From: Ohtaekwangia sp035628875
GTDB lineage: Bacteria > Bacteroidota > Bacteroidia > Cytophagales > Cyclobacteriaceae
Assembly (NCBI GenBank): GCA_035628875.1
Contig: DASPIZ010000109.1
Coordinates: 3,434 to 67,433 of the forward strand
Reading direction: 5' to 3'
Length of the DNA stretch: 64,000 nucleotides
The translations under genes and the position numbers were made by a program. The notes under the pieces were generated by a model. The model saw only the letters and a list, made by a program, of their open reading frames with translations. It had not been told where the DNA came from and searched no databases. Position 1 is the stretch's first letter; the number at the start of each line of letters is the position of its first letter. This document shows, one piece after another, positions 33,463 through 42,567 of this stretch.

Positions 33463-36081
33463 TCAACCCTGAATTAGTTGTTTTGCTTTTTCGATAACCG
33501 CGTTCAGGCCTTCAATATTTTTTCCACCTGCGGTAGCGAAAAAAGGTTGGCCTCCTCCCCCGCCTGCAATTTCCTTTGCCAATTCTTTCACCATGTTTCC
33601 GGCGTGATACTGATTCGTTTGCGCGAGCTTCTCACCAATCATCACAGCTACTTGTGGTTTGCTATCAACATCCGCAGCGAGGATAAGCAAGAGATCATCA
33701 TACTGATTGCGTAACCCATAAGCAATATTCTTTAACGCATCTGCATGGGGTACTGTTACCTTTTCCAAAATAAGGCTACAACCATTTCGTTGAATTACTT
33801 TTTTCGCAAGCTGATCCTTGATTTGATTGGCCTGTTCCAGCTGAAACGCTTCGAGTTTTTTCTCGAGCGCATGCTTTTCTTCCAGGAGATTTTTCGTAAC
33901 AGATACAATGTCTTTCGGGTTTTTGAAAAGATCTTTCAGTTCGCCCAACACGTCAAGTTCATGCCGAACGAAACGCTCAGCCTCCTGTGCTGTAATCGCT
34001 TCTATTCTTCGTACACCCGCTGCCACGGAACTTTCAGAGACGATCTTGAAAAGACCAATCTGTCCTGTTGCTGAAACGTGTGTGCCGCCGCAAAGCTCTA
34101 CGGAAAATCCCGGATCGAAAGTAATGACGCGAACAAAATCGCCGTACTTTTCACCAAACAACGCCATCGCGCCAAGCGATTTTGCTTTTTCTATAGGAAC
34201 GTTGCGTTTTTCATCAAGCGCAATGTTCTCCCGTATTTTCCTATTCACAATATCTTCCACTTGCCTGATCTCATCACTCGTCATCGCGGCAAAATGAGAG
34301 AAATCAAAACGCAATACTTTTTCATTTACCAGCGATCCCTTTTGCTCTACATGTTTGCCCAATACCTGGCGTAAGGCGGCATGCAACAAGTGCGTAGCCG
34401 AATGATTGTCCATGGAGAGTTGTCTTTTCTCCTTGTTTACTTCAGCGCTAAACACAGCCTTTAAATTTTGCGGTAATTGCTCAACCAGGTGTATGATCAA
34501 TTCGTTCTCCTTTTTTGTGTCTATGATCGCGATCTTTTCATTTACATTGCTGATAAAACCTGTATCTCCTACCTGGCCACCACTTTCAGCATAGAAAGGC
34601 GTACGATCGAAAATCAATTGAAAAAGCTCTTTGTTCTTTTGTTTGATTTTTCTGTAGCGAATAATCTTTATCTCAGCATCCAGGTGATCGTAACCTATGA
34701 ACTCAGGCTTAACATCATCGCCAACAAAAGTCCAGTCGCCGGTTTCCTTAGCCGCATCCGCTTTCGAGCGCGTCTTCTGCTTTTCCATCTCTGATTTAAA
34801 CCCTTCTTCATCCACGGAGAATCCGCGTTCACGGGCGATGAGCGAAGTCAAATCAAGTGGAAAACCATACGTATCATACAACTCAAAAGCTTGTTCACCT
34901 GTCATGGTGTTTGCCTTTAGCTCCGGCTGAATAAGATCAATCCTTTTCAGGCCTTTCTCCAGGGTCCTTAAAAAGGAAGCCTCTTCTTCGAAAATGACTT
35001 TGCTTACGTAATCTTCCTGCTGGTGCAATTCCGGAAAAACACTTTTCAACTGATTACTCAATACCGCCACAAGCCGATACATGAAAGGCTCTTTAAAGTT
35101 TAGAAATGTAAACCCATAACGAACTGCTCTTCTCAGTATGCGGCGGATGACATAACCAGCGCCGGTATTGGAAGGCAATTGCCCATCTGAGATAGCAAAC
35201 GCCACAGCGCGAATATGATCTGCCATGACACGCATTGCGATGTCAGTCTTCTCATTCGCTTTATATTTTACATTTGCTGCTTCTCCTATGAAACTGAGTA
35301 ATGGTGTAAATACATCCGTATCGTAATTGGAAGTTTTCTTTTGAATTGCCATACAGAGGCGTTCGAACCCCATGCCGGTATCCACATGTTGGGCAGGAAG
35401 TTTCTCCAGCGATCCATCTGCCTTGCGATTGAACTCCATAAATACATTATTCCAGATTTCAATCACCTGCGGATGACCCGTGTTTACCATATCTTTCCCG
35501 GATACTTTTTTAACTTCCTCATCCGTTCGCAGATCAATATGAATTTCGGAGCACGGACCACAAGGCCCCTGTTCGCCCATCTCCCAGAAGTTATCTTTTT
35601 TGTTCCCTCTTAAAATTCTGTCCTCATCGATCCATTGCTTCCAGAAATTGTAAGCATCCTGGTCGAAAGGTAGATTTTCCTTTTGATCACCTTCAAAAAC
35701 AGTAACGTATAACCTGTCTTTCGGTAATTTGTATTCTGCTGTAAGTAATTCCCAGGCCCATGCAATCGCTTCCTTTTTAAAATAATCGCCAAAAGACCAG
35801 TTGCCTAACATTTCGAACATGGTATGGTGATAAGTATCAATGCCTACTTCTTCAAGGTCATTGTGTTTACCACTTACACGAAGACACTTTTGTGTATCGG
35901 CAATCCGTGTTGATTTTGGTACAGCATTCCCCAGGAAATAATCTTTGAATTGCACCATGCCTGAATTTGTAAATAACAATGTAGGATCATTCTTGAGCAC
36001 AAGTGGTGCTGAAGGAACGATGGTATGGCCCTTTTTTGCAAAAAAATCTAAAAACGTCTGTCTGATCGATCCCGAATCCAT
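33463..36081 (-). CDS. alaS: Alanyl-tRNA synthetase
   Basis: 872 residues, full length. Class II catalytic core: FFAKKGHTIVPSAPLVLKND, MFEMLGNWSFGDYFKKEAIA, NTGAGYVIRRILRRAVRYGF. The editing domain carries HSATHLLHAALRQVLG and CGGTHVSATGQIGLFKI, the zinc-type site that clears Ser- and Gly-tRNA(Ala). The C-terminal DHHA1 domain has the GGGGGQPFFATAGGK glycine-rich tail. It is the first gene of the alaS-gatB-tlpA-DUF3298 run, all on the minus strand. Confidence 0.97.
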   Translation of the reverse strand: MDSGSIRQTFLDFFAKKGHTIVPSAPLVLKNDPTLLFTNSGMVQFKDYFLGNAVPKSTRIADTQKCLRVSGKHNDLEEVGIDTYHHTMFEMLGNWSFGDYFKKEAIAWAWELLTAEYKLPKDRLYVTVFEGDQKENLPFDQDAYNFWKQWIDEDRILRGNKKDNFWEMGEQGPCGPCSEIHIDLRTDEEVKKVSGKDMVNTGHPQVIEIWNNVFMEFNRKADGSLEKLPAQHVDTGMGFERLCMAIQKKTSNYDTDVFTPLLSFIGEAANVKYKANEKTDIAMRVMADHIRAVAFAISDGQLPSNTGAGYVIRRILRRAVRYGFTFLNFKEPFMYRLVAVLSNQLKSVFPELHQQEDYVSKVIFEEEASFLRTLEKGLKRIDLIQPELKANTMTGEQAFELYDTYGFPLDLTSLIARERGFSVDEEGFKSEMEKQKTRSKADAAKETGDWTFVGDDVKPEFIGYDHLDAEIKIIRYRKIKQKNKELFQLIFDRTPFYAESGGQVGDTGFISNVNEKIAIIDTKKENELIIHLVEQLPQNLKAVFSAEVNKEKRQLSMDNHSATHLLHAALRQVLGKHVEQKGSLVNEKVLRFDFSHFAAMTSDEIRQVEDIVNRKIRENIALDEKRNVPIEKAKSLGAMALFGEKYGDFVRVITFDPGFSVELCGGTHVSATGQIGLFKIVSESSVAAGVRRIEAITAQEAERFVRHELDVLGELKDLFKNPKDIVSVTKNLLEEKHALEKKLEAFQLEQANQIKDQLAKKVIQRNGCSLILEKVTVPHADALKNIAYGLRNQYDDLLLILAADVDSKPQVAVMIGEKLAQTNQYHAGNMVKELAKEIAGGGGGQPFFATAGGKNIEGLNAVIEKAKQLIQG

Positions 36082-36420
36082 TTCCTGATCTGTATTTTAA
36101 TAACTAAGTATATGATTCACATTGCCTTATCCACCTTAGGATGTCAGCAACCCACAAAATTAAGCTGAAAAGACAGATTAAAGAGCCATTGTTGGATTTT
36201 TTTACAACGACTTTCGATTGATCAATTATTCAAAAAATGATATGGATAGGAAACGTCGTTTTACTCAAGTGTTCTTTTCCCCATAATTGTACCACTAGTC
36301 AATCGGATTTGTCATTGTAACGTGCTTTCTGACTTTCCCTTGCAGACAACTGCTGCATTTCAACTTAAATGATTTTTTCGCTCCTGAAAATCTGCTTTCT
36401 TTGCCACCCAAATACCGGTT
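36082..36420. other. Divergent intergenic region alaS / capA-like
   Basis: 339 bp between the divergent starts. It must hold the promoters of both units, but I cannot assign a convincing -33/-7 pair. The stretch from 36190 to 36260 is AT-rich with no long open frame, repeat or hairpin that stands out. Confidence 0.4.
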
Positions 36421-37527
36421 ATGCGCTTTATTCTTTTTATTGTGTTGATCTGCCTGACGGCCCCTGCTTTTGCGCAAGTCGTAGATACCGTTTCTCACGT
36501 TGAAGATACCCTGACAACAGTTCTTCCCGCTGAACCTGTTTCAATTAAGCCGGATACATTGACCATCATCGGCGTAGGTGACATCATGATGGGTACCAAT
36601 TACCCGGAGAACCGGCTTCCCCGTGAAGAAGGTGCATTTCTCATGAAAGATATCGAGCCTGTTTTACGAAATGCCGACGTTACTTTCGGAAACCTGGAGG
36701 GAACGCTCCTGGATGAAGGCGGGAAACCTAAAACATGTAACGATCCAAAAGTTTGTTATGCATTTCGCACGCCGGTAAGTTATGTTAAGAATCTGGTGAA
36801 CGCTGGTTTTGATATGATGAGCCTGGCAAACAATCATGCCGGAGACATGGGAGATGCCGGGAGAAAGAGTAGCATGGAAACCCTGGAGAACGCAGGGATT
36901 TTGCATGCCGGGCAACTGGATCAGAAGACAACGATTTTCGAAAAAGATAGTATTAAATATGGTTTAGTTGCTTTTGCTCCCAATAGTAATTGCGTTCCCC
37001 TAAATGATCTTGAAGGCGCCAAAGCACTTGTCGCCGGCCTCGATTCGCTTGTCGATATTGTCATCGTTTCGTTTCATGGCGGTGCTGAAGGCGTTAATTT
37101 TCAACACGTACCCCGTACGGTCGAAACTTATTATGGAGAGAACCGCGGCAATGTTTACGCGTTTTCACATGCACTTATTGATGTTGGTGCCGATGTTATT
37201 TTTGGTCATGGACCGCATATAACGCGCGCCATCGAAGTTTATAAAGAACGTTTCATTGCTTACAGCCTTGGTAACTTTTGCACCTTTCGTGGCATTAGTG
37301 TTTCGGGTATAAAAGGATTGGCGCCCATAATCAAAGTATATACTGATAAATCGGGAAAGTTTTTTCGTGGGCAGATCACACCAACCTATCAAACACACGA
37401 ATCGGGTGTAAAAATAGACCCTGGTAAACAGGTGATTAGGATCATTCAGGAGCTTACAAAAAAAGATTTTCCTGAAACGCCCCTTCAGATTGATGATAAT
37501 GGTTTAATTACTTACCTTGCTTATTAA
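36421..37527 (+). CDS. CapA family (poly-gamma-glutamate synthesis / metallophosphatase-like) protein
   Basis: 368 residues with a signal peptide (MRFILFIVLICLTAPAFAQ). The CapA/PGA_cap fold is clear: LTIIGVGDIMMGTNYPENRL, ADVTFGNLEGTLLDEGGKPK, AGFDMMSLANNHAGDMGDAG, IVIVSFHGGAEGVNFQHVPR, GADVIFGHGPHITRAIEVYK and FIAYSLGNFCTF. This calcineurin-like family includes the CapA subunit of capsule poly-gamma-glutamate export but also many periplasmic enzymes of unknown substrate. No capB/capC neighbours are present, so a capsule role is not supported. The MerR gene starts 2 nt after the stop. Confidence 0.88.
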   Translation: MRFILFIVLICLTAPAFAQVVDTVSHVEDTLTTVLPAEPVSIKPDTLTIIGVGDIMMGTNYPENRLPREEGAFLMKDIEPVLRNADVTFGNLEGTLLDEGGKPKTCNDPKVCYAFRTPVSYVKNLVNAGFDMMSLANNHAGDMGDAGRKSSMETLENAGILHAGQLDQKTTIFEKDSIKYGLVAFAPNSNCVPLNDLEGAKALVAGLDSLVDIVIVSFHGGAEGVNFQHVPRTVETYYGENRGNVYAFSHALIDVGADVIFGHGPHITRAIEVYKERFIAYSLGNFCTFRGISVSGIKGLAPIIKVYTDKSGKFFRGQITPTYQTHESGVKIDPGKQVIRIIQELTKKDFPETPLQIDDNGLITYLAY

Positions 37528-37528
37528 C

Positions 37529-37867
37529 ATGGCGTACAAGGAAAAGGAAATAGAAAAACTTTACTACTCCATAGGAGAAGTTGCAGAGTTATTTAATGTG
37601 GCGCCCTCTTTAATTCGTTTTTGGGAATCTGAATTTGAAATTATCAAACCAAAAAAGAACCGGAAGGGAAATCGCCAATTCACCAAAGAGGACATCGACA
37701 ATGTCCGTACAATTTATCACCTCGTTAAGGAAAAAGGTTTCACACTGCAGGGAGCGAAAGAGATGCTGCGCAACGATTCGCAGGCTGTGCGCGATAAAAT
37801 TGATATGATTGAATCCTTACGGCGTGTACGTGGTTTTTTACAGGAACTAAAGGAAAAGCTTCCGTAG
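37529..37867 (+). CDS. MerR family transcriptional regulator
   Basis: 112 residues from the ATG at 37529. The N-terminal MerR winged helix reads YYSIGEVAELFNVAPSLIRF then WESEFEIIKPKKNRKGNRQF. A short coiled coil follows (LVKEKGFTLQGAKEMLRNDS). There is no effector domain and no conserved cysteines, so it is not a metal sensor of the classic type. Short MerR proteins of this form are widespread in Bacteroidota and uncharacterised. It sits in one unit with the capA-like gene (1-nt gap) and is followed by a terminator. Confidence 0.9.
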   Translation: MAYKEKEIEKLYYSIGEVAELFNVAPSLIRFWESEFEIIKPKKNRKGNRQFTKEDIDNVRTIYHLVKEKGFTLQGAKEMLRNDSQAVRDKIDMIESLRRVRGFLQELKEKLP

Positions 37868-37884
37868 ACGAAAAAGAGTAACCG

Positions 37885-37908
37885 AAAGCCAATACATCAA
37901 CTGGCTTT
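37885..37908 (+). terminator. Intrinsic terminator after the MerR gene
   Basis: AAAGCCA (37885-37891) pairs with TGGCTTT (37902-37908), 10-nt loop, followed by TTATATT. It lies 18 nt after the stop. Confidence 0.7.
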
Positions 37909-37936
37909 TTATATTAAGCAATACGTTGTGTAAGTA

Positions 37937-39040
37937 ATGGATCAGAACAGATTAGCGCTACTAGCGTTACATTTCATTCCGGGATTGGGTGATTATACCA
38001 TCCGCCAGCTCATCAGCTATAGCGGATCTGCTGAGAAAGTTTTTCAAACACCAAAAGGCAAACTGCTAAAAATTCCAGGTATCGGCACCGTTACAGCAGA
38101 TGCGATACAAAAAGGAAAACCATTTGAGCTGGCAAACCATGAAATCAGAAAAGCAGAAAAAGAAAATGTACAGCTGATCTTTTTTATGGATCGGAATTAT
38201 CCTTCCAGGCTGAAACAAATCAACGACGCACCTTCCCTCTTGTATGTGAAAGGAAACGTTGATTTTGAAAATAAAAAAATGGTCGCCATCGTAGGCACAC
38301 GGAAAGCTACAGGGTATGGAAAACATTGTGTGGAAGATCTCATCACCGGATTAGTCTCGCATGGCGCAACCATCGTCAGTGGACTGGCCTATGGTATAGA
38401 TATCCATGCGCACAAACAAGCCATCCGCAATAATCTCCCTACATTGGGCGTGATGGGTAGTGGTATGGACGTAATCTACCCTGCTTCCCATAAAGAAACG
38501 GCACGCAAGATGTTTGCGCAAGGGGGACTTATCACAGAGCATCCTTTCGGTACAAAACCAGATGCGCATAATTTTCCTGCGCGTAACCGTATCGTTGCTG
38601 CATTGTCTGATGCTGTCGTTATTGTGGAAGCTGCTGCGACAGGTGGTGCATTGATCACCGCCGATATCGCCAACAGCTACAATAAAGATGTATTTGCATA
38701 TCCGGGAAACATCGGCCAAAACACCTCGGAGGGATGTAATCAACTGATCAAAACAAACAAAGCCTTTCTGATTACTTCAGTAAAAGACCTGGAATACCTG
38801 ATGAACTGGGACCTTACACAACCCGGGATTGTTAAAAAGCCAGTGCTTGATCTGGACCAATTTAATGAAGACGAAAAAACAGTGATTCGTTTACTTCTTG
38901 AAAATAAAAATCAGTTAATGATTGATGAACTAAGTTGGAGATCAGGCATTGGTGTAAGTCAGCTCGCTTCGATTCTGCTCACGCTGGAATTCCAGGGATA
39001 TGTTACACCGTTACCTGGCAAACAATACAAATTGAAGTAA
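37937..39040 (+). CDS. dprA: DNA-processing protein DprA
   Basis: 367 residues. An N-terminal helix-hairpin-helix-like part (LALHFIPGLGDYTIRQLISY, LLKIPGIGTVTADAIQKG) comes first. The Rossmann-like DprA core has VAIVGTRKATGYGKHCVED, GATIVSGLAYGIDIHAHKQA, GVMGSGMDVIYPASHKETAR and NRIVAALSDAVVIVEAAATG. The C-terminal winged-helix domain closes it (LSWRSGIGVSQLASILLTLE). DprA loads RecA on incoming single-stranded DNA during natural transformation. Com genes are not in the window; dprA is near-universal, so competence is not implied on this evidence alone. Confidence 0.95.
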   Translation: MDQNRLALLALHFIPGLGDYTIRQLISYSGSAEKVFQTPKGKLLKIPGIGTVTADAIQKGKPFELANHEIRKAEKENVQLIFFMDRNYPSRLKQINDAPSLLYVKGNVDFENKKMVAIVGTRKATGYGKHCVEDLITGLVSHGATIVSGLAYGIDIHAHKQAIRNNLPTLGVMGSGMDVIYPASHKETARKMFAQGGLITEHPFGTKPDAHNFPARNRIVAALSDAVVIVEAAATGGALITADIANSYNKDVFAYPGNIGQNTSEGCNQLIKTNKAFLITSVKDLEYLMNWDLTQPGIVKKPVLDLDQFNEDEKTVIRLLLENKNQLMIDELSWRSGIGVSQLASILLTLEFQGYVTPLPGKQYKLK

Positions 39041-39052
39041 CTGAAAGTGTTA

Positions 39053-39682
39053 TTAATCGTCAAGGGACTTCTGATTGCACTTTTCTTTAATCGCCTCGTA
39101 AGCTTTGAGATCGCCAAGCTCACCGGCTTTACTTAAATCGAGGCAACCATTTTCGGTATCACCGAAATTAATGCGAAGAATTCCGCGCATGAAAAAGGCA
39201 TCGATATTTTTTGGATTGATTTCGATTATTTTAGAGCAATCATTTATCGCGTCTTCGTATGCCAGTAAATATTGTTTGGCCTTTCCACGATTAAAATAAG
39301 CTTCAATATAGTTTTCATTTATACCAATGGCAGAAGAATAATCATTGATGGCGCCATAATAGTCCTGAAGTTTCATTTTGATATTGCCACGCGAGAAAAA
39401 AGCATCGGCAAATTTTGGATTTTTTTCAATTGCCATGTTATAATCCTTCATGGCACCATGACGATCGTCAAAATTGTCTTTGATGTTGGCGCGAAGATAA
39501 TATGCAGCAGCATAATTGGGATCTGATTCAATCGCTTTGTTGAGGTTTAGCAACGCTTCCATGAAATCACGTCTCTCGTACAAGTCCCGCCCCTTCTGCG
39601 TCAGCTCCTTTGCATTTTGTGCATGCCCGATAAAGAAACAAAACATAAACCCAAGTGCCAATGATAAACGCTTCATATCCAT
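39053..39682 (-). CDS. Secreted TPR protein
   Basis: 209 residues from the ATG at 39682; a second ATG lies 6 nt further in. A signal peptide (MKRLSLALGFMFCFFIGHAQ) is followed by five tetratricopeptide repeats (GRDLYERRDFMEALLNLNKA; YYLRANIKDNFDDRHGAMKD; FFSRGNIKMKLQDYYGAIND; YFNRGKAKQYLLAYEDAIND; FFMRGILRINFGDTENGCLD). The last ends with the GCLDLSKAGELG motif frequent in Bacteroidota TPR proteins. It is probably a periplasmic protein-protein interaction module; the partner is unknown. It lies just downstream of the HMG-CoA lyase gene. Confidence 0.85.
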   Translation of the reverse strand: MDMKRLSLALGFMFCFFIGHAQNAKELTQKGRDLYERRDFMEALLNLNKAIESDPNYAAAYYLRANIKDNFDDRHGAMKDYNMAIEKNPKFADAFFSRGNIKMKLQDYYGAINDYSSAIGINENYIEAYFNRGKAKQYLLAYEDAINDCSKIIEINPKNIDAFFMRGILRINFGDTENGCLDLSKAGELGDLKAYEAIKEKCNQKSLDD

Positions 39683-39737
39683 AATTTTAATCAAAGGTAA
39701 CTGAATTTGAAGCGTCGCTACGGGCGAAGTAATATTT

Positions 39738-40613
39738 TCAGTGCTTTGGAAAAATTTCATAACTCAGCGTCATCGCTTCGTGTAAGGTATTACTATTTAT
39801 TCCAGTATAAGCTCCTTTCGATTCAACAAAACTGATCACTTGTTCCGTTGCAATATTTCCTACCAATTCATCTTTCGCCATCGGGCAACCTCCAAAACCA
39901 CGCAAGGCCCCATCAAATCTTCGGCAACCAGATTCGTAAGCTGAAGCAATTTTTTCCAACGCTGTATTTGGATTCGCATGTAAGTGAACACCGATCTCCA
40001 CGCTCGTGTATTGTTTCACCACTGTTCCTACGATTTCTTTGATTTGGGAAGGTGTTGCAGCGCCAATCGTATCCGCGAGTGAAATAACGTCTGTTCCCAG
40101 TGTAATTAATATATCTGCAAACTGAGAAACCAATGCAGGTTCATAAGGATCACCATAGGGATTTCCAAATCCCATACTAATGTAGGTGACTAGTTTTTTG
40201 TTTTTCTTACTGCAAACATCGCGAATCTCTGCTAGTGTATTCAGCGCTTCTGTTATGCTCTTATTTGTATTACGTTGTTGAAAAGTTTCCGATATGGACA
40301 ATGGAAATCCAAGGTAATTGATCGACTCAAATGATGCTGCCGTTTCTGCGCCCCGCGTGTTTGCCACAATAGCGAGTAAAGCAGTTTTTGAGTCGCCTAC
40401 TTCTATTCCATTTAATACAGCTTCGGTATCCGCCATCTGGGGAACCGCTTTCGCCGAAACAAAACTTCCGAAATCAAGGATATCAAATCCAACCTGAAGA
40501 AGTTTGTTAAGATAAGTAATTTTTTTTTCAGTAGGGATAAACGTAGTAAGTCCCTGCATGGCATCTCGCGGACATTCCACGATTTTCACGTCATTCGTAT
40601 GTTTAACCTTCAT
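39738..40613 (-). CDS. Hydroxymethylglutaryl-CoA lyase
   Basis: 291 residues. DRE-TIM barrel of the HMG-CoA lyase family: VKIVECPRDAMQGLTTFIPT at the N terminus, LQVGFDILDFGSFVSAKAVP, SMGFGNPYGDP, DVISLADTIGAATPSQIKEI, VHLHANPNTALEKIASAYES and the catalytic loop GALRGFGGCPMAKDELVGN with its Cys. It cleaves HMG-CoA to acetoacetate and acetyl-CoA in leucine breakdown. The 'ECPRDAMQGL' variant of the metal site is usual in Bacteroidota. Other leucine-degradation genes are not in the window. Confidence 0.9.
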   Translation of the reverse strand: MKVKHTNDVKIVECPRDAMQGLTTFIPTEKKITYLNKLLQVGFDILDFGSFVSAKAVPQMADTEAVLNGIEVGDSKTALLAIVANTRGAETAASFESINYLGFPLSISETFQQRNTNKSITEALNTLAEIRDVCSKKNKKLVTYISMGFGNPYGDPYEPALVSQFADILITLGTDVISLADTIGAATPSQIKEIVGTVVKQYTSVEIGVHLHANPNTALEKIASAYESGCRRFDGALRGFGGCPMAKDELVGNIATEQVISFVESKGAYTGINSNTLHEAMTLSYEIFPKH

Positions 40614-40806
40614 GTTGAAAAGTAGGATATATTTTGATCACACAATTATTCGAACAAAACGCGGTCTTCGCAAAAGACATTTTATCTCCCGGAAAATCAG
40701 AAAGAAGCAAATTTAAACCCGCTGATCGATTACGCGTTATTTTCCCCAATCAAATAATTAATTTGCTGTTTGTTAACTTGACAAATCATAAAACACTGAC
40801 CTAACT

Positions 40807-42567
40807 ATGCCATTACCAGAATATGGCGGCAACCTCGGTATAAAACGAGCTGCCCATTTATTAAGAAGGGCAACGTTCGGGGCTACACCAGCTCAAATAC
40901 TGGAATACGCGCAACGCACTCCGGCGCAGGCAATCGCGTTGTTATTTCCGGCAACACCACTTCCCATACCTCCTCCACCCATTGATCCACAGACTGGTCA
41001 GGAATGGGTGACAACAGGAGCAACTGGTGCAAACAGCGAAGGATTTGATTTAGAACGTTACTTCCTTGGTTGGTTTCTTGGACAAATGATGAGTGCTGAT
41101 GTTCCCGCGGAAGACTCGCTTGCACATGCAGCACGCGAAAAACTTGTCTTGTTCCTCCATACACATTTCACCGCCATTGCATCAAAAATTCAGAGCAGCA
41201 GAGCACTATATTTTCAAAACCAGCTATTCCGCCAATTCGCAACCGACAAATACGCACTGCCGGAAGTAAACTTTAAAACACTTACTATAAAAATCAGCAT
41301 CGACAATGCGATGCTTGTTTTGCTGGATGGAAATCTAAACGTAAAAGGAAGTGAAAATGAAAACTATGCCCGCGAACTCCTCGAGTTATTTTCAATTGGA
41401 CGCGGCCTGGAAGGCCATCCAAATCTTAAAAATCTAGATCCGGGTGATTATTACTTGTACACGGAAGAAGATGTTCAGGCCGCGGCCAGAGTTTTAACCG
41501 GCTGGGCTTTTGATGATTCTTTTCAATCGATTGATCCGGATACATTACTGCCACGTGGTGTCGTCAAAGGGAATCCAACGAATGCTTCCGCGCATGATAA
41601 GGATCCTAAGGTATTCAGTCATCGGTTTGGTGGTGCAACCGTAACGCCAGACACCTCCTTACTAAACGGAGATTTACCTACAGAGGAAAGCGCGCTGGAT
41701 GAAATTCGTCAATTGGTAGATATCATTTATTCCAATCGTGATACTGCAAAACAAATCTGCTGGAAGATTTATCGATTCTTTGTTTACGCACCGCACGAGG
41801 AATATACGCCTGGAAGTCTCGTAGCACGCATCGATGAAGAGATCATTGAACTGATGGCGGATACTTTTATTGCCAGTGGCTACAAACTTCAGCCTGTAGT
41901 CGAGAACCTCCTGTGCAGCGAACACTTTTATGATTCGAACAATGGTGGGTTCATCGATGATAATTTTGGTGGTATCATTAAATCGCCAATCGACCTCGTT
42001 GTCGGTACACTGCGTACCTTCAGTTTTGAGTTGCCATCGATGAATACGGATGCAACGGGTTTCTATGAAAGAACGGGCGTGATGCTCGGCAGCATTGAAG
42101 AACTCGGAATGAATTTCTACGAACCGTTTGATGTAGCCGGCTACGAAGCTTATCATCAGTTTCCGATTTACCACCGATCATGGATCACACCAAATACACT
42201 GGCAAGAAGATATAATTTTATCCGCGATCTTTTTAACACCCTGAGTTTAAATCCATCCATCCTTGCCCTGAATGGTTTGGAATTTGTCCAACAGCATTTT
42301 AATGCGGAAGCGCCGGATGTCGACGAGCTTGTAAAAGCGTTGGCCAACTATCTTTTGCCCGTATCGCAAAATCTTTCGCTCACAGGAGTTGATGCAAATG
42401 CAGAGATCACGTATGAGCGCATGCAATATTTTAAGCTACGTTTCCTGGATAGTTTTGATGCGGCCTATTGGAACACAAGATGGAATGAATCTGCTGTTGA
42501 CCTTCGTGAGCAACTGGATCTCCTTTTCAATGCGATGTTGCAATCGCCCGAGTATCAACTTCAATAA
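40807..42567 (+). CDS. DUF1800 family protein
   Basis: 586 residues. Starts KRAAHLLRRATFGATPAQIL, then contains LVLFLHTHFTAIASKIQSSR, ENYARELLELFSIGRGLEGH, DVQAAARVLTGWAFDDSFQ and KQICWKIYRFFVYAPHEEYT, all classic DUF1800 blocks. There is no clear signal peptide in the first residues. The family is almost always paired with DUF1501, as here, and its function is unknown; secretion or assembly of the DUF1501 partner has been suggested by gene linkage only. The stop overlaps the DUF1501 start as TAATG. Confidence 0.92.
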   Translation: MPLPEYGGNLGIKRAAHLLRRATFGATPAQILEYAQRTPAQAIALLFPATPLPIPPPPIDPQTGQEWVTTGATGANSEGFDLERYFLGWFLGQMMSADVPAEDSLAHAAREKLVLFLHTHFTAIASKIQSSRALYFQNQLFRQFATDKYALPEVNFKTLTIKISIDNAMLVLLDGNLNVKGSENENYARELLELFSIGRGLEGHPNLKNLDPGDYYLYTEEDVQAAARVLTGWAFDDSFQSIDPDTLLPRGVVKGNPTNASAHDKDPKVFSHRFGGATVTPDTSLLNGDLPTEESALDEIRQLVDIIYSNRDTAKQICWKIYRFFVYAPHEEYTPGSLVARIDEEIIELMADTFIASGYKLQPVVENLLCSEHFYDSNNGGFIDDNFGGIIKSPIDLVVGTLRTFSFELPSMNTDATGFYERTGVMLGSIEELGMNFYEPFDVAGYEAYHQFPIYHRSWITPNTLARRYNFIRDLFNTLSLNPSILALNGLEFVQQHFNAEAPDVDELVKALANYLLPVSQNLSLTGVDANAEITYERMQYFKLRFLDSFDAAYWNTRWNESAVDLREQLDLLFNAMLQSPEYQLQ